Notes: generated by a model from the sequence alone, not told the origin. A DNA stretch of 64,000 bases from JAEUMD01 sp036768475 (GCA_036768475.1 DAIPMW010000001.1:62001-126000), one strand, 5' to 3'. Shown: positions 35,302 to 44,270, counted from the stretch's first letter. Numbers and translations are program-made.

Positions 35302-36633
35302 ATGCCGACGAGCGACAAGCTCCTCGCCGACCTTAAATTGCTTCATCCGAAGCTGATCGACCTATCTCTCGGTCGTGTCGAGCGCCTGCTGGCCAAGCTC
35401 GGCGATCCGCACCTTGCTTTGCCTCCCATCGTCCACATCGCCGGCACCAACGGCAAGGGATCGGTCTCGGCTTATCTGAAGGCGATTCTGGAGGCGTCGG
35501 GCCACGCTGTGCATGTCTACACGTCGCCGCATCTGGTGCGTTTCCACGAGCGCATTGTGATCGGCCGGAAAGGCAGCACAGCCGAGCCGATCGGCGAGAC
35601 GCAACTTGTCGACGTGCTGAGCCGCACCCAGAATATCAATCAAGGCGACGACATTACGCAGTTCGAGATCACCACTGCGGCCGCCTTCCTCGCTTTCGCG
35701 GAAAATCCAGCCGATATCCTGCTGCTCGAGGTTGGGCTCGGCGGACGCCTCGACGCCACCAACGTGGTGCCCGCACCGCACCTCGGCGTCATCACGCCGA
35801 TCTCGCTCGACCACGCCGACAAGCTGGGCGATCGTCTTTCGCTCATCGCCGCCGAGAAGGCCGGCATCCTTAAGCACCGCATGAAGACCGTCATTTCCCG
35901 TCAGGACGACGAGGCCATGGTGGTGATCGCCAGAACCGCCGAGAAGGTCGGCGCCGAGCTGGTCGTCTGGGGGCAGGATTTCGACGCCTACGAGCAGGCC
36001 GGCCGCCTTGTCGTGCAGCGCCACGACCAGCTCCTCGACCTGCCGCTGCCATCACTCATCGGACCGCACCAGATCACGAACGCCGGTACTGCTGTCGTTG
36101 CGGCTCTGGAGCTTGACGGCTTCAAAATCGGCGAGAAGGCGATTGAGCGCGGATTACAGACAGCGCGCTGGCCGGCCCGGATGCAGCGTCTGACGAGCGG
36201 CCCGCTCACGGACCTCTTGAAGCCCGGTTCCGAGCTTTGGCTTGACGGCGGTCACAATCCGGCCGCCGGCGCCGCACTTGCCCAGACGATGGCGGACCTG
36301 GAAGAGCGCGCCCCGCGTCCTCTGCACCTCATTGTCGGCATGCTCGGCCTCAAAGACGCTGAGGGCTTCCTGAGTCATTTCCGCGGCCTCGCCCGCCACG
36401 TTGTGACGGTCCCGATCCCTGGTTCGCACGAACAGCCATTTACGCCCGAGACCCTGGCCCAGGCTGCCCGAAACGCCGGAATTTCGGCAGAACCGGCCAC
36501 CGGTGTCGATGAGGCCTTGCTGCGCCACGACGCCCACTTCCCAGGGCCCAAACGCATTCTGATCTGCGGCTCGCTGTATCTCGCCGGACATGTTCTGGCA
36601 TTGCAGGACGGCGTTGCCGCACAGCCGAACTGA
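35302..36633 (+). CDS. folC: Bifunctional folylpolyglutamate synthase/dihydrofolate synthase
   Basis: Adds glutamate to dihydropteroate and folates. The 443-residue Mur-ligase-like protein has the P-loop HIAGTNGKGSVSAYL near residue 47, YTSPHLVRFHERI, TQFEITTAAAFLAFAE, LEVGLGGRLDATNVV and the C-terminal domain with LWLDGGHNPAAGAALA. It follows accD by 163 bp, the usual order. The gap 35139-35301 shows no feature. Confidence 0.95.
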   Translation: MPTSDKLLADLKLLHPKLIDLSLGRVERLLAKLGDPHLALPPIVHIAGTNGKGSVSAYLKAILEASGHAVHVYTSPHLVRFHERIVIGRKGSTAEPIGETQLVDVLSRTQNINQGDDITQFEITTAAAFLAFAENPADILLLEVGLGGRLDATNVVPAPHLGVITPISLDHADKLGDRLSLIAAEKAGILKHRMKTVISRQDDEAMVVIARTAEKVGAELVVWGQDFDAYEQAGRLVVQRHDQLLDLPLPSLIGPHQITNAGTAVVAALELDGFKIGEKAIERGLQTARWPARMQRLTSGPLTDLLKPGSELWLDGGHNPAAGAALAQTMADLEERAPRPLHLIVGMLGLKDAEGFLSHFRGLARHVVTVPIPGSHEQPFTPETLAQAARNAGISAEPATGVDEALLRHDAHFPGPKRILICGSLYLAGHVLALQDGVAAQPN

Positions 36634-36758
36634 CGATCCTCACAAGTCCGCTGGCTCACCAAGGTAGGGTGCCGTTCACCCAAAGCGTCGCGAACTCTGC
36701 TATCACGGCGGCGCAGGCGCGATCCGCAAACCGCGATGGCCCGCAGAAAGCACCAAGC

Positions 36759-36863
36759 TAAAGCATGTTTAGCTGAAGTGTGTAGCGGTTCAGCGTGAAA
36801 AACATGCTCGAAACAAGGTGCTGGATCGCATTCATGTTTCCGTTAAACATGAATGCGATCCAG
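36759..36863. repeat. Family A intergenic repeat upstream of proB
   Basis: About 105 bp. Hairpin 1: AGCATGTTT pairs with AAAACATGCT around an inner AGCTGAA/TTCAGCG stem. Hairpin 2 (36823-36861): GGATCGCATTCATGTTT pairs perfectly with AAACATGAATGCGATCC around the loop CCGTT. Compared with the copy at 47570, stem 2 has an A-T in place of a G-C, a compensatory change. The end lies 40 bp before the proB ATG, so both hairpins may be in its leader. Confidence 0.88.
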
Positions 36864-36903
36864 TCCCGGCCCGTTCCGGGGCCCAAAACCAGGCTCTCAA
36901 ACG

Positions 36904-38094
36904 ATGTCCCAAGCCACCACCCAGAGTGCCGATAGGGCCGTCGCAGCGATGGCGACCGCCCGTCCCGAATGGGCCGCCGCACATCGCATCGTGGTCAAGA
37001 TCGGCTCCGCGCTGCTTGTCGACCGAGCCACCGGTATCTTGAAAACCGATTGGCTGGCCTCACTCATGGACGACGTCGCCCATCTCGCCAAATCGGGCAA
37101 GGAAATCGTCCTCGTTTCATCCGGAGCCATCGCGCTTGGCCGCCACACGTTGAAGCTGCCGAAGGGATCCCTCGATCTCGAGGAGAGCCAGGCCGCTGCC
37201 GCCGTCGGGCAGATCAGCCTCGCCCATGCCTATCAAGATTTCGCGCGCCGTCATGGTTTCATCGCCGCGCAGATCCTGGTTACGCTGGGAGACACGGAGG
37301 AGCGCCGTCGCTATCTCAATGCGCGCCACACCATCGACAGGCTGCTCGCTCTCAAAGCTATCCCGGTCGTCAACGAGAACGACACTGTGGCCACGACCGA
37401 AATTCGCTATGGCGATAACGATCGCCTTTCTGCGCGTGTCGCCTCGATGGTTTCCGCCGACTGCCTTGTTCTGCTGTCCGATATCGACGGCCTCTATACG
37501 GCACCACCCGGCAGTTCCGCCGAATCTCGCCGGCTCGATATTGTCACCGAGATCACCCCGGAGATCGAGGCAATGGCAGGAGACGCGGGAACAGAGCTGT
37601 CGAAAGGCGGCATGAAGACCAAGATCGAGGCGGCAAAGATCGCGCGGGCGGCGGGCTGCGACATGGTGATCGCATCCGGCAAGGTGATGCACCCGTTGCA
37701 GGCCATCTCCGAAGGCTGCGCCGCCACCTGGTTCATTGCACCTTCTGATCCCGTGACCGCAAAGCAGCGCTGGATTTCAGGCCAGCTCGAGCCCAAGGGC
37801 GTCGTCGTCGTCGATCACGGAGCGGAAAAGGCGATACTCGCGGGCAAGAGCTTGCTTCCTGCCGGCGTCAAGTCGGTAATGGGTACTTTCGATCGCGGCG
37901 ACGTCGTCATAATCCGCAACGAGACCGGCCACGAGGTCGGCCGCGGCCTCGTCGCCTATGCGAAGACGGATGCCGAGCGTATTATTGGCAAACGTTCCGC
38001 TGTGATCACGGAAATCCTTGGCTTCGAGGGCCGAGCAGAACTTATTCATCGCGACGACATGGCGTTGAACCGCGCATTGACGCAAAAGCCATAG
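36904..38094 (+). CDS. proB: Glutamate 5-kinase
   Basis: First step of proline synthesis. The 396 residues contain HRIVVKIGSALLVD, LVSSGAIALGRHTL, VNENDTVATTEIRYGDNDRLSARVA, LLSDIDGLYTAPP, GGMKTKIEAAKIARAAGCDMVIASG, and a C-terminal PUA domain (KGVVVVDHGAEKAIL...). ATG 36904 is preferred. The longer frame from 36853 would start inside the hairpin of the repeat. It is followed by proA after 60 bp. Confidence 0.95.
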   Translation: MSQATTQSADRAVAAMATARPEWAAAHRIVVKIGSALLVDRATGILKTDWLASLMDDVAHLAKSGKEIVLVSSGAIALGRHTLKLPKGSLDLEESQAAAAVGQISLAHAYQDFARRHGFIAAQILVTLGDTEERRRYLNARHTIDRLLALKAIPVVNENDTVATTEIRYGDNDRLSARVASMVSADCLVLLSDIDGLYTAPPGSSAESRRLDIVTEITPEIEAMAGDAGTELSKGGMKTKIEAAKIARAAGCDMVIASGKVMHPLQAISEGCAATWFIAPSDPVTAKQRWISGQLEPKGVVVVDHGAEKAILAGKSLLPAGVKSVMGTFDRGDVVIIRNETGHEVGRGLVAYAKTDAERIIGKRSAVITEILGFEGRAELIHRDDMALNRALTQKP

Positions 38095-38154
38095 CATTGC
38101 CTGGAACAGGAACCGAACTAGCACCAGAAACGAAAAAGTCACGAGACCAACGAA

Positions 38155-39450
38155 ATGACCGCCGCCGTCCAGAAGAAGCTCCATGAAAACGACATTGCCG
38201 GCCTGATGCGCGAAATGGGTCGCGCTGCCCGCACCGCAGCCGCTGAGCTGGCGTTGGCGCCGCGCGAGACGAAGGACGAGGCGTTGAACGTCGCCGCAAC
38301 GGAATTGCGCAAACACACGGCCGAGATCCTGGAAGCGAATGCACGCGACATCGCCGCCGCGGAAGACACCGGCAAGCCCACCTCTTATATCGACCGCTTG
38401 ATGCTCGATCCCTCACGCGTCGAAGGCATTGCCAAAGGGCTTGAGGCGATCGCCGCCCTCGAGGATCCTGTCGGCGCCGTGCTGGCCGCGTGGACACGGC
38501 CGAATGGATTGCGCATCGAGCGTGTCCGCGTTCCCTTGGGTGTCATCGGCATCATCTATGAAAGCCGTCCCAACGTGACGGCCGATGCAGGCGCGCTCTG
38601 CCTGAAGGCCGGCAATGCGGCGATACTGCGCGGCGGCTCCGATAGCCACGAGACGTCCGCAGCGATTCTCACTTGCCTGCGCCATGGTCTCAAGGCCGCC
38701 GGCCTGCCGCTCGACGCCATCCAGCTCGTGCCCACCATCGACCGCGAAGCCGTCGGCCATATGCTTGCCGGCCTCGACGGCAACATCGACGTCATCGTTC
38801 CGCGCGGCGGAAAGAGCCTCGTCGAAAGGGTGCAGAAAGAGGCTCGCGTTCCGGTGTTCGCTCATCTTGAAGGCATCTGTCATACCTATGTCGATCGCGG
38901 AGCCGACATCGACATGGCTCGCGACATCGTCGTCAATGCCAAGATGCGCCGCACCGGTGTATGTGGCGCGACCGAATGCCTGCTCATCGACAAGAATGCT
39001 GATGACGACTACGTCACCCCCCTCGTCACGGCCCTGATCGACGCCGGCTGCGAGGTGCGCGGCGACGCGACAGTCCAGAAGGCTGATCCCCGCGTGAAGC
39101 CGGCCACGGACCAGGACTGGGGCCGCGAATATCTCGATGCGATCATTGCGGTCCGGATGGTCGATGGCGTCGACGGGGCAATCGCCCACATCGCCCGCTT
39201 CGGCTCGCAGCATACAGATGCCATCGTCACTGAATGTCAGGGCACCGCCGAGCGCTTCCTGAAGCGCGTCGATTCCGCCATCGTCCTGCACAATGCCTCG
39301 ACCCAGTTCGCCGACGGTGGCGAATTTGGCATGGGCGCTGAAATCGGCATTGCGACGGGCAAGATGCATGCCCGCGGCCCGGTAGGCGTCGAGCAGCTGA
39401 CGAGCTTCAAATACGTCGTACGAGGCACAGGCCAGACCCGGCCCAGATGA
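38155..39450 (+). CDS. proA: Gamma-glutamyl phosphate reductase
   Basis: Reduces glutamyl-5-phosphate to the semialdehyde. The 431 residues have VPLGVIGIIYESRPNVTADAGALCLK, NAAILRGGSDSHETSAAI, VIVPRGGKSLVERVQ, HLEGICHTYVD, the catalytic cysteine in RRTGVCGATECLLID near 280, and HTDAIVTECQGTAERFL. It forms an operon with proB. The strong antisense open frame opposite it is a GC-skew artefact. Confidence 0.96.
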   Translation: MTAAVQKKLHENDIAGLMREMGRAARTAAAELALAPRETKDEALNVAATELRKHTAEILEANARDIAAAEDTGKPTSYIDRLMLDPSRVEGIAKGLEAIAALEDPVGAVLAAWTRPNGLRIERVRVPLGVIGIIYESRPNVTADAGALCLKAGNAAILRGGSDSHETSAAILTCLRHGLKAAGLPLDAIQLVPTIDREAVGHMLAGLDGNIDVIVPRGGKSLVERVQKEARVPVFAHLEGICHTYVDRGADIDMARDIVVNAKMRRTGVCGATECLLIDKNADDDYVTPLVTALIDAGCEVRGDATVQKADPRVKPATDQDWGREYLDAIIAVRMVDGVDGAIAHIARFGSQHTDAIVTECQGTAERFLKRVDSAIVLHNASTQFADGGEFGMGAEIGIATGKMHARGPVGVEQLTSFKYVVRGTGQTRPR

Positions 39451-39645
39451 CTTTGGGCATGACGGCCTGACGATGAGCCGATTGTCTTAAACCATCCAGA
39501 AGCGATACTCTTCCCGGCGGCATGGAATTCGGCCAGCTTGTGCCGGTGCCCGCCGGCAGGCGCTTCAGCGCCTGTCGGCATTGCCGCCTTACGACAAAGT
39601 ACGGGACAACAAAAAACAGATACGACGATCCAAGGAGCTGATCGC

Positions 39646-40056
39646 ATGAATCGTCCCCTAGCATTTATTACACTTGCCACCATGGCCGTCGCGGCCCCGG
39701 CGGTAGCCCAGGAGGCCGGAACTGTTGCAGGCCGCCCCGCTCTCTCGACAAACTCGACTGGGGATCTGATTGCCCAGCGCGAGAAATGGGGCACTGCCCC
39801 CAATACCGCCAAGGCTGCCAAGGGCGAGCCGCCGCCGCCCGCCAAGGCAAATAAGGCAGCAGCAGCCCCGTCATCATACGCGGTGCTGCCCGTCGGCGAC
39901 CTCGGCAAACTCCTTGCCGAGCGTGAGAAGTGGGGCAAGGGGCCGGCCGGATACGAGAAGAAGAAGGTTGTCGCACCGCCCGCCGCCGGCACGCGTTCAT
40001 CGAAGGGGAAGGCCAAGAAGGTCAAGGCGAAGAGGAAGAAGAAGCAGACGGATTGA
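39646..40056 (+). CDS. Secreted basic protein with two REKWG repeats
   Basis: Not recognised as a named family. The 136-residue precursor starts with a Sec signal (LAFITLATMAVAAPAVAQ). The mature protein has two related units, GDLIAQREKWGTAP near residue 47 and GDLGKLLAEREKWGKGP near 85, separated by a proline/alanine/lysine linker. The C-terminus is lysine-rich (KGKAKKVKAKRKKKQ). CAAGGAG eight bases before ATG 39646 fixes the start. It sits between proA and nadD, which are adjacent in many relatives. The basic tail suggests binding to an acidic surface such as the cell wall or nucleic acid (inference). Confidence 0.78.
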   Translation: MNRPLAFITLATMAVAAPAVAQEAGTVAGRPALSTNSTGDLIAQREKWGTAPNTAKAAKGEPPPPAKANKAAAAPSSYAVLPVGDLGKLLAEREKWGKGPAGYEKKKVVAPPAAGTRSSKGKAKKVKAKRKKKQTD

Positions 40057-40416
40057 CACGGCCGCCATCCTGGACGGTGCTGCGCCAACATTCGCGCTGT
40101 ATCGCAAGCACGAGCACCACCAACAGCACGCAAGCGCGCTGCGGACCTTCTGCTTACCGTATCAGATGGACGCAGCGCCTGCGGAGCTGTTGCATGCATC
40201 CCCGGATCAGCTTGCTACATTTGCTTATCGCCAATGCTGCGCCCCATGCCCTTGCCAGGCACCATTGTATCGAGCACAGCCTTGAACGTCCGCAGGCACC
40301 GGATCGATAGCGCTGCGCTGCCAATTCGCGTAAAAACGCTGGCGTGCCTACCCCCGCAGCACCGACAGTCCCGCGAGATCCGCGTGCGTCCACCCCATCG
40401 CAATACGTCCGATTTC
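40057..40416. other. Intergenic stretch between the REKWG protein gene and nadD
   Basis: These 360 bases contain short unlikely frames on both strands. The nadD frame is open upstream of its ATG back to 40234, but the added residues (CRHRIDSAALPIRVK...) have no homologous look. No repeat, hairpin with T-run or RNA gene was recognised. Confidence 0.4.
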
Positions 40417-41028
40417 ATGATCAAGGCGCCGCCGGCCGCAGCCGGGCAGCGCATCGGTCTTATGGGCGGCTCGTTCAATCCGCCACACGACGGGCACCTT
40501 GCGGTGGCACGAACGGCGCTGAAGCGTCTCCGGCTGAATCGGATCTGGTGGCTGGTCTCGCCTGGAAACCCGCTCAAAGCCAATGACGGCCTGCCTGCTC
40601 TGTCCGAACGCATCGCAGCATGCCGTACGCTGGCGAGGAACGATGCGCGAATTCACGTCACCGGCCTGGAGGCGGAACTGGGCAGTGTCTATACCGCACA
40701 CACCCTGGCGTTCCTCGTTCGGCGTTTTCCCGACGTGCATTTCGTCTGGGTCATGGGGGCGGACAACCTTGCCAGTTTTCATGACTGGAAGCGGTGGCGC
40801 GACATTGCCTCGGCAGTGCCGATTGCCGTCATCGACCGGCCTGGCTGGCATCTGGCGGCGATGAATGCACCAGTCGCAAGGGCATTAGCGCGCAACCGCA
40901 TACCGGAAAACCGCGCAGCCGCCCTGCCCTTCGCCACGCCGCCGGCCTGGACTTTCCTGCCGACACGCCTCTCGCCGCAGTCCTCAACTGCGCTGCGCCT
41001 CGCCAAAGCAGCCCAATCAGGAATTTAG
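40417..41028 (+). CDS. nadD: Nicotinate-nucleotide adenylyltransferase
   Basis: Makes deamido-NAD from nicotinate mononucleotide and ATP. The 203 residues have the nucleotidyltransferase motif GLMGGSFNPPHDGHLAVA near residue 15, WWLVSPGNPLKA, TAHTLAFLVRRFPDVHFVWVMGADNLASFHDWKRW, and the C-terminal SPQSSTALR (ISSTxIR equivalent). ATG 40417 gives the normal length. Its TAG stop (41026-41028) coincides with the edge of a family B repeat. Confidence 0.93.
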   Translation: MIKAPPAAAGQRIGLMGGSFNPPHDGHLAVARTALKRLRLNRIWWLVSPGNPLKANDGLPALSERIAACRTLARNDARIHVTGLEAELGSVYTAHTLAFLVRRFPDVHFVWVMGADNLASFHDWKRWRDIASAVPIAVIDRPGWHLAAMNAPVARALARNRIPENRAAALPFATPPAWTFLPTRLSPQSSTALRLAKAAQSGI

Positions 41029-41158
41029 AGTTTGATTAGCCGGGATGGAGGCCGGTCGTGCTGCCGTCGAAGCCGGTGATTGAGGTTCTCAAACAAAGAG
41101 ATAGGGCAGGCCGCAACGGCCAGACGTGCTTTAATCAAGGTAATGCCTAACTAAAGAG
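41026..41158 (+). repeat. Family B repeat after nadD, diverged copy
   Basis: Starts TAGAGTTTGATTAGCCGGGA at the nadD stop and retains the core GGTTCTCAAACAAAGAGATA and GGCCGCAACGGCCAGACGTG. It ends with a diverged CTAACTAAAGAGCT. The rest of the gap to rsfS (41159-41419) shows no gene or signal that I can support. Confidence 0.8.
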
Positions 41159-41419
41159 CTGCGGCGACCTGCCCGCAACACTGTTTACATTCAGCCACAG
41201 GTCCCACGTAAACTTGTTGCCTGTCGATTGGAATGGCGCGTATCTTTGCCGCGCCGGCAACGATCGCGCATCGTGTGCTGGCCGGAACGAGATGACCCTC
41301 CGTTTGCCAGCCGACTGCGAGCTGTGCCGCGGCGAGACTTCTCATCCGGACAAATGCACACCGCCGGGAGCGCTTCATGGCTCCATGCGATCAGGAGACG
41401 AAAGGACGTCCGCCACACG

Positions 41420-41830
41420 ATGCCAACCGCTCTCGAGGGGAATGCCCGCAGCAACCCTCCGACCGAGGTAATCTCTGACAGGAACGCCTCGAAAGCTCTT
41501 CTCGACAAGGTCTGCCACTGGCTCGACGAAGCCAAGGCGGAGCAGATCGTAACGATCGATCTGGAGGGCAAAACGACGATCGGCGACTACATGGTGGTTG
41601 CCACTGGCCGCACCGATCGTCACGTCGGCGCCATCGCCGACCAGCTCCATCGCAAGCTCAAGGAAGCCGGCTTCGGACGCACACGCGTTGAAGGAACGGA
41701 GACGTGCGACTGGGTGCTGATTGATACCGGCGATCTCATCGTTCACGTGTTCCGTCCCGAGGTTCGTGATTTCTACAACCTCGAAAAGATGTGGAGTGTC
41801 GATCGTCCACCCGAGACGACGGCGCATTAG
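41420..41830 (+). CDS. rsfS: Ribosome silencing factor RsfS
   Basis: Binds L14 of the large subunit and blocks 30S joining under starvation. The 136-residue protein has the RsfS/Iojap fold: LDEAKAEQIVTIDLEGKT, DYMVVATGRTDRHVGAIADQL, VEGTETCDWVLIDTGDLIVHVF and YNLEKMWS. ATG 41420 gives the usual size with a short extra N-terminus. The longer frame is not supported. Its TAG stop is the first part of a family A repeat. Confidence 0.93.
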   Translation: MPTALEGNARSNPPTEVISDRNASKALLDKVCHWLDEAKAEQIVTIDLEGKTTIGDYMVVATGRTDRHVGAIADQLHRKLKEAGFGRTRVEGTETCDWVLIDTGDLIVHVFRPEVRDFYNLEKMWSVDRPPETTAH

Positions 41831-41932
41831 AGCATGTTGAACTGAAGTGTGCAGCGGTTCAGCGTGAAAAACATGCCCGAAACAAGGTGTTGGGATCGCG
41901 TTCAGGTTTCCGTCAAACATGAACGCGATCTA
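41828..41932. repeat. Family A intergenic repeat after rsfS
   Basis: Starts with the stop TAG and AGCATGTTGAACTGAAGTG, hairpin 1 closing at AAAACATGC. Hairpin 2 has GGATCGCGTTC pairing with GAACGCGATC, but its upper stem contains a mismatch (CAGG against CATG). It ends at GATCTA, and those last bases are also the start of a complete family B element. Confidence 0.86.
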
Positions 41933-42057
41933 GAGCCTGATCGGCTGAGATGGAAGCGCAACTGCTTCCATCGAGGGTGTGATTGAGGGTCTCAAACAAA
42001 GAGATAGAGCAGGCCAAAACGGCCAGACGTGATTCAATCAAAACCTGACCTGCTCTA
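41931..42057 (+). repeat. Family B repeat, complete reference copy
   Basis: 127 bp from TAGAGCCTGATCGGCTG to GACCTGCTCTA, so the ends form an inverted repeat (TAGAGC/GCTCTA). Internal hairpins: GATGGAAGC/GCTTCCATC, TGATTGA/TCAATCA and GGCC/GGCC, and AGAGCAGG pairs with CCTGCTCT near the right end. No reading frame is present. It looks like a small non-autonomous element or a structured intergenic repeat. Confidence 0.86.
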
Positions 42058-42074
42058 GGCGCGAGGGAATATTG

Positions 42075-42557
42075 ATGCGCTTGGGCATCGTGGCGATTGG
42101 CCGGCTGAAGGACGGTGGCGAGATCGAGCTGACGGCGCGATATCGAAAGCGCATCGATCAGGCTGGCCGGGCCGCTGCGCTCGGCCCACTGCTCATCACA
42201 GAGCTACTTGAGGCGCGCCATCCAGACGCCGCGCAGCGCAAGTCCGACGAGGCGACCCGGCTGATGTCCGCCACAGCGCGCGCCGACCGCCGTATCGTGC
42301 TCGACGAAGGCGGCACCCAACTGACAAGCAACGACTTCGCCGATCTCCTGTGCAAGTCGCGCGATGACGGCGCCCGCGAAATGGCATTCCTGATCGGCGG
42401 GCCCGACGGCCACGGCACGAGTGTCCGCGACAGCGCAGACCTCGTCTTGTCGCTGAGCCGAATGACCCTGCCGCATGGACTGGCCCGCGCCCTTCTCGCC
42501 GAGCAGATCTATCGCGCGCTGACAATCATCTCAGGCCACCCCTATCATCGAGTCTGA
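42075..42557 (+). CDS. rlmH: 23S rRNA (pseudouridine1915-N3) methyltransferase RlmH
   Basis: SPOUT methyltransferase acting on helix 69 of 23S rRNA. The 160 residues have MRLGIVAIGRLKDGGEIELTARYRKRID, RRIVLDEGGTQLTSNDFADLL, the knot AFLIGGPDGHGTSVRDSADLVLSLSRMTLPHGLARALLAEQIYRA and the ending GHPYHR. ATG 42075 follows GAGGGAAT. The frame is also open from a TTG just upstream. The usual neighbour rsfS is separated from it by the A and B repeats. Confidence 0.94.
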   Translation: MRLGIVAIGRLKDGGEIELTARYRKRIDQAGRAAALGPLLITELLEARHPDAAQRKSDEATRLMSATARADRRIVLDEGGTQLTSNDFADLLCKSRDDGAREMAFLIGGPDGHGTSVRDSADLVLSLSRMTLPHGLARALLAEQIYRALTIISGHPYHRV

Positions 42558-42573
42558 CGGGACTGCAGCCGCG

Positions 42574-43404
42574 TCACATGCGTGCAATCATCCGATCGAG
42601 AAGCCGCACCGGAAGTAAGCGCTTGAGACCTGCGGCCAGATAAGTCGGCGTCGTCACGTAGTATCGCAGTTTCGGCCGCCGCGACTCCAGCGCGTGCACC
42701 AGCTTTGCAACGACCGCTTCGGGCTCCAGCTTGAACGTCTGCTTGCCGCCGGCTTCCATTGATTTGAGTCGCGCCAGGTACGTCTCTCGGTGCACTGATT
42801 TCTCGATGTCGATTGTCGCGCGGAAATTCTTCAATGCCGTCTCCACGAACTTAGTGCGAATCGGCCCCGGCTCGATCAACACAATATTGATACCGCTGCC
42901 CGCGAGTTCCAACCGCATCGCGTCGCTGAGGCCTTCCAACGCGTACTTCGAGGCGCAATAAGCACCGCGGTATGGCCCGGCGACGAATCCCAGGACCGAC
43001 GAGCACTGCACGATGCGGCCCGACCTGTTGGCGCGCATCGACGGGATGATCCGCCGCGTCAGGTCGTGTGTACCAATAAGGTTCACATCCAGCTGGCGGC
43101 GCAGCACTTCCGGTGTCAAATCCTCGACCGCACCCACTTGGCCATAGGCACCGTTGTTGAAGAGCGCGTCGACACGCCCCCCGGTACGCTCCAGCGCTGC
43201 CTCCGCGCACGCAGCAATCGAATGTGAATCCGAAAGTTCCAGCGCCAGCGCCTCGACACCCGCGTCACGCTCAAGGCGCTCGAGATCCGCCTTCTGCCGC
43301 GCCGTCGCCAGCACACGCCAGCCTCGCGCCTTCATGCGCACAGCTGCGGCCCAGCCGATGCCCGATGAAGCCCCGGTGATCAGAATTGATCTCATTTCAG
43401 ACAT
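42574..43404 (-). CDS. Short-chain dehydrogenase/reductase
   Basis: Classical SDR of about 276 residues. It has the cofactor motif ITGASSGIGWAAA near the N-terminus, LFNNGAYGQVGAVED, the serine in VQCSSVLGFVAGPYRGAYCASKYALEGL with the YxxxK pair (Y-CAS-K), and VLIEPGPIRTKF. The substrate is not predictable. The C-terminal region (YYVTTPTYLAAGLKRLLPVRLLDRMI) resembles SDRs of lipid or sterol type. Start is taken at ATG 43404. GTG 43416 and ATG 43395 are alternatives. It converges on rlmH with 16 bp between. Confidence 0.88.
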   Translation of the reverse strand: MSEMRSILITGASSGIGWAAAVRMKARGWRVLATARQKADLERLERDAGVEALALELSDSHSIAACAEAALERTGGRVDALFNNGAYGQVGAVEDLTPEVLRRQLDVNLIGTHDLTRRIIPSMRANRSGRIVQCSSVLGFVAGPYRGAYCASKYALEGLSDAMRLELAGSGINIVLIEPGPIRTKFVETALKNFRATIDIEKSVHRETYLARLKSMEAGGKQTFKLEPEAVVAKLVHALESRRPKLRYYVTTPTYLAAGLKRLLPVRLLDRMIARM

Positions 43405-43648
43405 ATCCCGCTTCACACATATTTCATCCGATTCGCACCCGCAAAACGGAATGCATTGCCCGCCGGCTCAACCCAAAGCATGAAGACATTTGGCCTCCGT
43501 TGCGACCATCGACCAATTTCATACTCGCCCGCTTCACGCTGCAATACACCGACTCATAGCCCTGGGCGACCAGGCGCAGGCCGGGCGCAGGTACGGCAAC
43601 GCGCTGATCCACGCCACATATGCGGGCCCAAGTAACGCGGCGGATACG

Positions 43649-44182
43649 ATGTTTAAGGAATTGACCTCCAAGACCCTCAGCGCTTTCTTCGCGCGCTCTC
43701 CGATCCCCTTGACCCTGGCGTCGCCAGTCTTCGACGACTGCCCTGTCATCCTATGCAACGATCCGTTCCTGAATCTCACCGGATATACCCGCGACGAGGT
43801 CATCGGCCGCAACTGCCGCTTCCTGCAAGGACGCAACACCGATCCGCGGGCACGCGCAGAGCTGCGAAGCGCGATCCACGATCGACGCGAGGCGCTTGTA
43901 CCCATCTGCAATTACCGCAAGGACGGCACCGAGTTCGAGAATTACGTTTTCGTTCTGCCGATCTTCGATTCCAATCAGAACCTGCTCTACATGCTCGGCT
44001 CGCAGTGCGATATCACGTCATCGCGGCACATGCTGACGCCCCTGGAGCATGCCCAGCTTCTTGATGAGGGCATCGAGTTGACCAGCCCGGAGCTTGCCGC
44101 CCACGAGCACCTTCGCATCATGAAGCGCGCCGAGTTGTCCGATGCGGTGCGCACAGTCCTGACAGGCGAAATTTTCGACTAG
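43649..44182 (+). CDS. Short LOV-domain photoreceptor-like protein
   Basis: The 177-residue protein is built around a PAS domain of the LOV class. The flavin signature GRNCRFLQG is intact, with the photoactive cysteine at residue 56. Other LOV marks follow: CNYRKDGTEFENY near 89 (the N and Q side that contacts FMN), a final strand with LYMLGSQCDIT near 117 (Q for the flavin O4), and NDPFLNLTGYTRDE before the signature. After the domain come about 45 helical residues (LTPLEHAQLLDEGIELTSPELAAHEHLR...), with no kinase or cyclase. The start may be further upstream (TTG 43490). The stop TAG is the edge of a repeat. Confidence 0.82.
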   Translation: MFKELTSKTLSAFFARSPIPLTLASPVFDDCPVILCNDPFLNLTGYTRDEVIGRNCRFLQGRNTDPRARAELRSAIHDRREALVPICNYRKDGTEFENYVFVLPIFDSNQNLLYMLGSQCDITSSRHMLTPLEHAQLLDEGIELTSPELAAHEHLRIMKRAELSDAVRTVLTGEIFD

Positions 44183-44232
44183 AGCCTGATTGGCTGAGAT
44201 GGAAGCAGCCATGCTTGCATCTCAGCCGGTCG
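44180..44232 (+). repeat. Family B repeat, 5' fragment after the LOV gene
   Basis: TAGAGCCTGATTGGCTGAGA, then a hairpin with TGGAAGC/GCTTGCA-type pairing, after which the sequence departs from the family. Only the left third is present. The TAG is the stop codon of the LOV gene. Confidence 0.65.
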
Positions 44233-44270
44233 GGCCTGAATATCTAGCGTGCGCAGGTCGCGTGCACCGG

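Noticed and set aside
36853..36903. Upstream start for proB at 36853
   Set aside because: The ATG lies inside the stem of a family A hairpin, and the added residues are not seen in the family. ATG 36904 is better.
38413..39369. 318-codon antisense frame opposite proA
   Set aside because: Same artefact of GC-skewed third positions. ProA motifs are complete.
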